A stretch of DNA of 64,000 nucleotides from an uncultured Eubacteriales bacterium (GTDB lineage: Bacteria; Bacillota; Clostridia; Oscillospirales; Oscillospiraceae): NCBI GenBank assembly GCA_900317855.1, contig ONIG01000001.1:1-64000 (forward strand), written 5' to 3'. The notes below the pieces were generated by a model. It made no database searches, had not been told where the DNA came from, and saw only the letters and a list, made by a program, of their open reading frames with translations. Positions 61,913 to 64,000 of the stretch are shown here, piece after piece (position 1 is the first letter of the stretch; the number at the start of each line of letters is the position of its first letter). The translations under genes were made by a program, and so were the position numbers.

Positions 61913-62893
61913 ATGCGATTGGCAGATAAGATCGTGACCCTGCGCAAACGCGCCGGTTGGTCGCAGGAGGAACTGGCGGCGCAGCTGGGCGTGTCGCGCC
62001 AGTCGGTGTCGAAATGGGAGGGCGCGCAGTCCGTGCCCGATCTGCAGAAGGTCGTGCAGATGAGCCGCCTGTTCGGCGTCACGACCGATTACTTATTAAA
62101 AGAAGAGCTCGGCGAGCCGGAACCCGCCCCGGCCGAGCCGGACGCGCCGCTGCGCTGCGTGACCATGGAGCAGGCGGCGGACTATCTGGCGCTGCGGCAG
62201 GCGGCTGCGCCGAAGCTCGCGGCGGCGACGCTGCTGTGCGTGCTCTCGCCGGTGGCGCTGCTTTTGCTCGCCGCGCTCAGTGACCGGCCGGGCGCGGCCA
62301 TTTCGGAACATGCGGCGGCAGGCATCGGCCTGTGCGTGCTGCTGGTGCTGGTGGCGGCCGCGGTGGCGGTGTTCATCACGTGTGCCGCGCAGGTGAAAGC
62401 ATACGCTTTTCTGGAGACCGAACCGTTTGCGACGGCTTCCGGCGTGTCCGACATGGTGCGCGAGCGCCGGGCGGCGTTTGCGCCGCGCCACACACGCGGC
62501 AAGGTCGCGGGCACGGTGCTGTGCATCCTGTCGGCAGTGCCGCTGTTCATTGCCGTCTGCCTCAATGGGCCGGACCTGCTGTATGTCGGGGCGGTCTGCC
62601 TGCTGCTTGTGCTGGCGGGCATCGGCAGCGCGGTGTTTGTCCATGGCGGCGTGTACTGGGCGGCGATGGACCGCCTGCTCGAAGAGGGCGATTATGTCCG
62701 GCCGCGCAAGCGGCAAAACGGCGTCGTCGGCGCGGTCAGCGGCATCTACTGGCTCGTGGCCACGGCGGTATATCTGCTCTGGACGTTCGGTCCGTGGTGG
62801 GACGCGCAGCCGCAGGACACCTGGATTCTCTGGGCGGTCGCGGGCGTGCTCTACGGCGCGGTCATGGCGCTCGTGCGCGTGCTCCGGAAATGA
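61913..62893 (+). CDS. XRE-family regulator with membrane segments
   Basis: A 326-residue protein. Residues 1-65 are an XRE helix-turn-helix (LADKIVTLRKRAGWSQEELAAQLGVSRQSVSKWEGAQSVPDLQKVVQMSRLFGVTTDYLL), followed after an acidic linker by about six hydrophobic segments in two groups. HTH proteins with a membrane tail are common in Clostridia, often near ABC transporters. GGAGG lies nine bases before ATG 61913. It is divergent from the bce-like operon, so it may regulate it or sense the same stress. Function beyond DNA binding is unknown. Confidence 0.85.
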   Translation: MRLADKIVTLRKRAGWSQEELAAQLGVSRQSVSKWEGAQSVPDLQKVVQMSRLFGVTTDYLLKEELGEPEPAPAEPDAPLRCVTMEQAADYLALRQAAAPKLAAATLLCVLSPVALLLLAALSDRPGAAISEHAAAGIGLCVLLVLVAAAVAVFITCAAQVKAYAFLETEPFATASGVSDMVRERRAAFAPRHTRGKVAGTVLCILSAVPLFIAVCLNGPDLLYVGAVCLLLVLAGIGSAVFVHGGVYWAAMDRLLEEGDYVRPRKRQNGVVGAVSGIYWLVATAVYLLWTFGPWWDAQPQDTWILWAVAGVLYGAVMALVRVLRK

Positions 62894-62899
62894 ACATCA

Positions 62900-62934
62900 C
62901 ACAGGCCGGCAGCCCAACGGGCTGCCGGCCTGTG
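62900..62934. terminator. bidirectional hairpin between convergent genes
   Basis: Perfect 16-base arms CACAGGCCGGCAGCCC and complement (62900-62915, 62919-62934) around AAC lie between the convergent genes. There is no T run on either side, so stopping may be weak. Confidence 0.6.
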
Positions 62935-62939
62935 CCATA

Positions 62940-63755
62940 TCATCGCCGCTCGTAGGCCGCGCGGTCGCTCTCGCAGACGAGGATCGTGCGGCCTGCCTGC
63001 GTCAGGCGCAGGTGCACATAGGCATCGCAGCTCTCGCGGATGGTCTCGGTCATGCTGCCGCGCTGCGGCGCGCGCAGCGGATGCCCGCCGTCCAGCGGGC
63101 GCATCGTCAGCTCCAGCAGCAGATCCCCCTGCCGGAGGCGGACGGTGTCGTCCGTCAGCGTCAGGATGCGCACGCCGCGGTAGGTGGCGAGGCGGTATTC
63201 GCGCCCCGCGAACATGAGCGCGCAGATGCAGCCGGTGAACGCGCCGCCGAGAAACGGGATGTGCGCGATGGAGAGCATCAGCGCGCACGGCGGGGAGAAA
63301 TCGTTGCACTGCAGCCACAGGTAGGCCTTTGGAAACGAGCGGCCGGCGTCCTTTTCCGCGTAGCCGCTCCCGCCGTCGAACACGTGCGTGCGCCCGTCCA
63401 CGGTCACGCGGCCGTGCACGCTGTGGCGCATGCTCACCACGCCGTGGCGGCACTGCATCGGCAGGTGGGCAAACGGGCCCATGATGTCCGAGCGCAGCGG
63501 CGTCCGGCCGTCATAGCGCAGGTCGCCGGTCACGCCGGGCAGCCGGATGCGCAGCCCGGCGGGGGAGAACACGCACCCGCCGGTGCGCACCGTGTCGCCC
63601 CGGACGTGAAAGTCCGGCATGGCAAAGCGCCGCGTGCCGTTCGAGTCGATCATCTGCACGAACGGGCCGTCGGCGGCGCGGCCGGGGATGAACGCGAGCA
63701 TATAGTCGCCCGTGCGCTGCTTGTAGTACCAGCCCTCGAATCGTCCGTCAGACAT
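62940..63755 (-). CDS. tocopherol cyclase-like family protein
   Basis: A 271-residue soluble protein, almost wholly beta-strand. It starts MSDGRFEGWYYKQRTGDYMLAFIPG, where the FEGWYYK signature marks the tocopherol-cyclase-like family of lipocalin-like folds; HGRVTVDGRTHVFDGGSGYAEKDAGRSFP and YLWLQCNDF are further blocks. In bacteria that lack tocopherol the role is unknown, perhaps binding of a hydrophobic ligand. It overlaps the Rieske gene by eight bases, indicating co-expression. The start is the in-frame ATG at 63755. Confidence 0.85.
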   Translation of the reverse strand: MSDGRFEGWYYKQRTGDYMLAFIPGRAADGPFVQMIDSNGTRRFAMPDFHVRGDTVRTGGCVFSPAGLRIRLPGVTGDLRYDGRTPLRSDIMGPFAHLPMQCRHGVVSMRHSVHGRVTVDGRTHVFDGGSGYAEKDAGRSFPKAYLWLQCNDFSPPCALMLSIAHIPFLGGAFTGCICALMFAGREYRLATYRGVRILTLTDDTVRLRQGDLLLELTMRPLDGGHPLRAPQRGSMTETIRESCDAYVHLRLTQAGRTILVCESDRAAYERR

Positions 63756-64000
63756 GGGCGTCCCTCATGGCGGGGTTGTCGATCAGTTCCCCGTCCGGGC
63801 CGAAGCGCGAGCCGTGGCACGGGCAGTCCCAGCTGCGCTCGGCGGCGTTCCAGCGCAGCGCGCAGCCGAGGTGCGGGCAGCGCTTTGCCGTCGGGATCAC
63901 GAAGTCCGCGAGCGTCGCGCCGAGGTTGCAAAACAGCTGCGGGTGCAGCATGCGCCGGTCGGGGGCGAACACCGGCGCGCAGGGGTGTTCCCGGCCCATG
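63748..64000 (-). CDS. C-terminal part of a Rieske [2Fe-2S] protein, cut by the window edge
   Basis: About 84 codons are visible, ending in a Rieske motif: CPHLGC and CPCHGSRF provide the two Cys-x-His pairs that hold a [2Fe-2S] cluster. The visible N-terminal text (CAPVFAPDRRMLHPQLFCNLGATLADFVIPTAKR) looks like the linker of the FAD-dependent oxidoreductases that carry a Rieske domain at their end, so the gene probably continues to the right beyond 64000. The in-frame ATG at 63999 need not be its start. It overlaps the tocopherol-cyclase-like gene by eight bases. Confidence 0.8.
   Translation of the reverse strand, partial: MGREHPCAPVFAPDRRMLHPQLFCNLGATLADFVIPTAKRCPHLGCALRWNAAERSWDCPCHGSRFGPDGELIDNPAMRDAHV

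Overview
The window looks like chromosome of a GC-rich, Gram-positive member of the Clostridia, most plausibly a gut Oscillospiraceae relative of Oscillibacter or Dysosmobacter. This placement is inference from gene content: SLH-anchored surface proteins, a T-box and an FMN riboswitch as leader RNAs, ECF-type riboflavin uptake, a BceRSAB-type module, teichoic-acid-type enzymes, pyruvate phosphate dikinase and many ferredoxin-type clusters, with no outer-membrane genes. No rRNA, tRNA, CRISPR array, prophage or insertion sequence was recognised. Coding DNA is uniformly GC-rich; three gaps (about 31.86-32.21, 49.83-50.52 and 54.75-55.10 kb) are clearly richer in A+T.

Layout. 0-6 kb: an MBL-fold hydrolase, a 908-residue multi-cluster flavoprotein with a HypA-like metallochaperone, a SLOG-family protein, and riboflavin transporter RibU behind an FMN riboswitch. 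6-18.7 kb: one long leftward surface-polymer operon with two ligase/polymerase paralogues, a MurJ-like, a Wzx-like and a SpoVB-like flippase, a DUF5693-type membrane protein, two paralogous GT2 transferases, a TagB/TagF-like transferase and TagD. 18.8-20.4 kb: a small HTH regulator divergent from a TIM-barrel-like protein, with a large inverted repeat on the promoter. 20.4-28.7 kb: three paralogous secreted lipases, each ending in three SLH repeats, interrupted by a pseudouridine synthase and an amino-acid permease. 29-35 kb: PpdK, a small remnant-like ORF, then T-box-controlled TrpB with a cupin, and a small duplicated CxxC protein. 35-40 kb: a complete branched-chain amino-acid-type ABC transporter (livKHMGF) behind an apparent leader terminator. 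40-50 kb: a giant LRR/SLH surface protein, a MATE transporter, and a potABC(D) polyamine-type transporter whose second permease is fused to the binding protein. 50-57 kb: a small unknown gene with cstA, a TetR regulator, a Crp/Fnr regulator and oleate hydratase. 57-64 kb: a Bce-like two-component/ABC module, an XRE regulator with membrane segments, a tocopherol-cyclase-like protein and the end of a Rieske protein.

How the parts may work together. The polymer operon could build the wall polysaccharide to which the four SLH proteins attach, although no csaB pyruvyl transferase is in the window. The surface lipases would release fatty acids from host or dietary lipid, and oleate hydratase would hydrate unsaturated ones inside the cell. 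The Crp/Fnr gene and the oleate hydratase gene carry the same half-site motif, TGTTA-N7-TAACA, directly upstream, which makes the regulator a candidate controller of the hydratase. Amino-acid supply shows as liv uptake, indole or tryptophan handling by TrpB under a Trp T-box, polyamine uptake, an APC permease and CstA.

The most interesting unexplained signals are the TGTTA-N7-TAACA pair, the structured leaders ending in terminators before the liv and pot operons, a possible short RNA near 53.1 kb, the lipase family, the duplicated CxxC protein and a family of intergenic dyad repeats at 53.0 and 57.0 kb.
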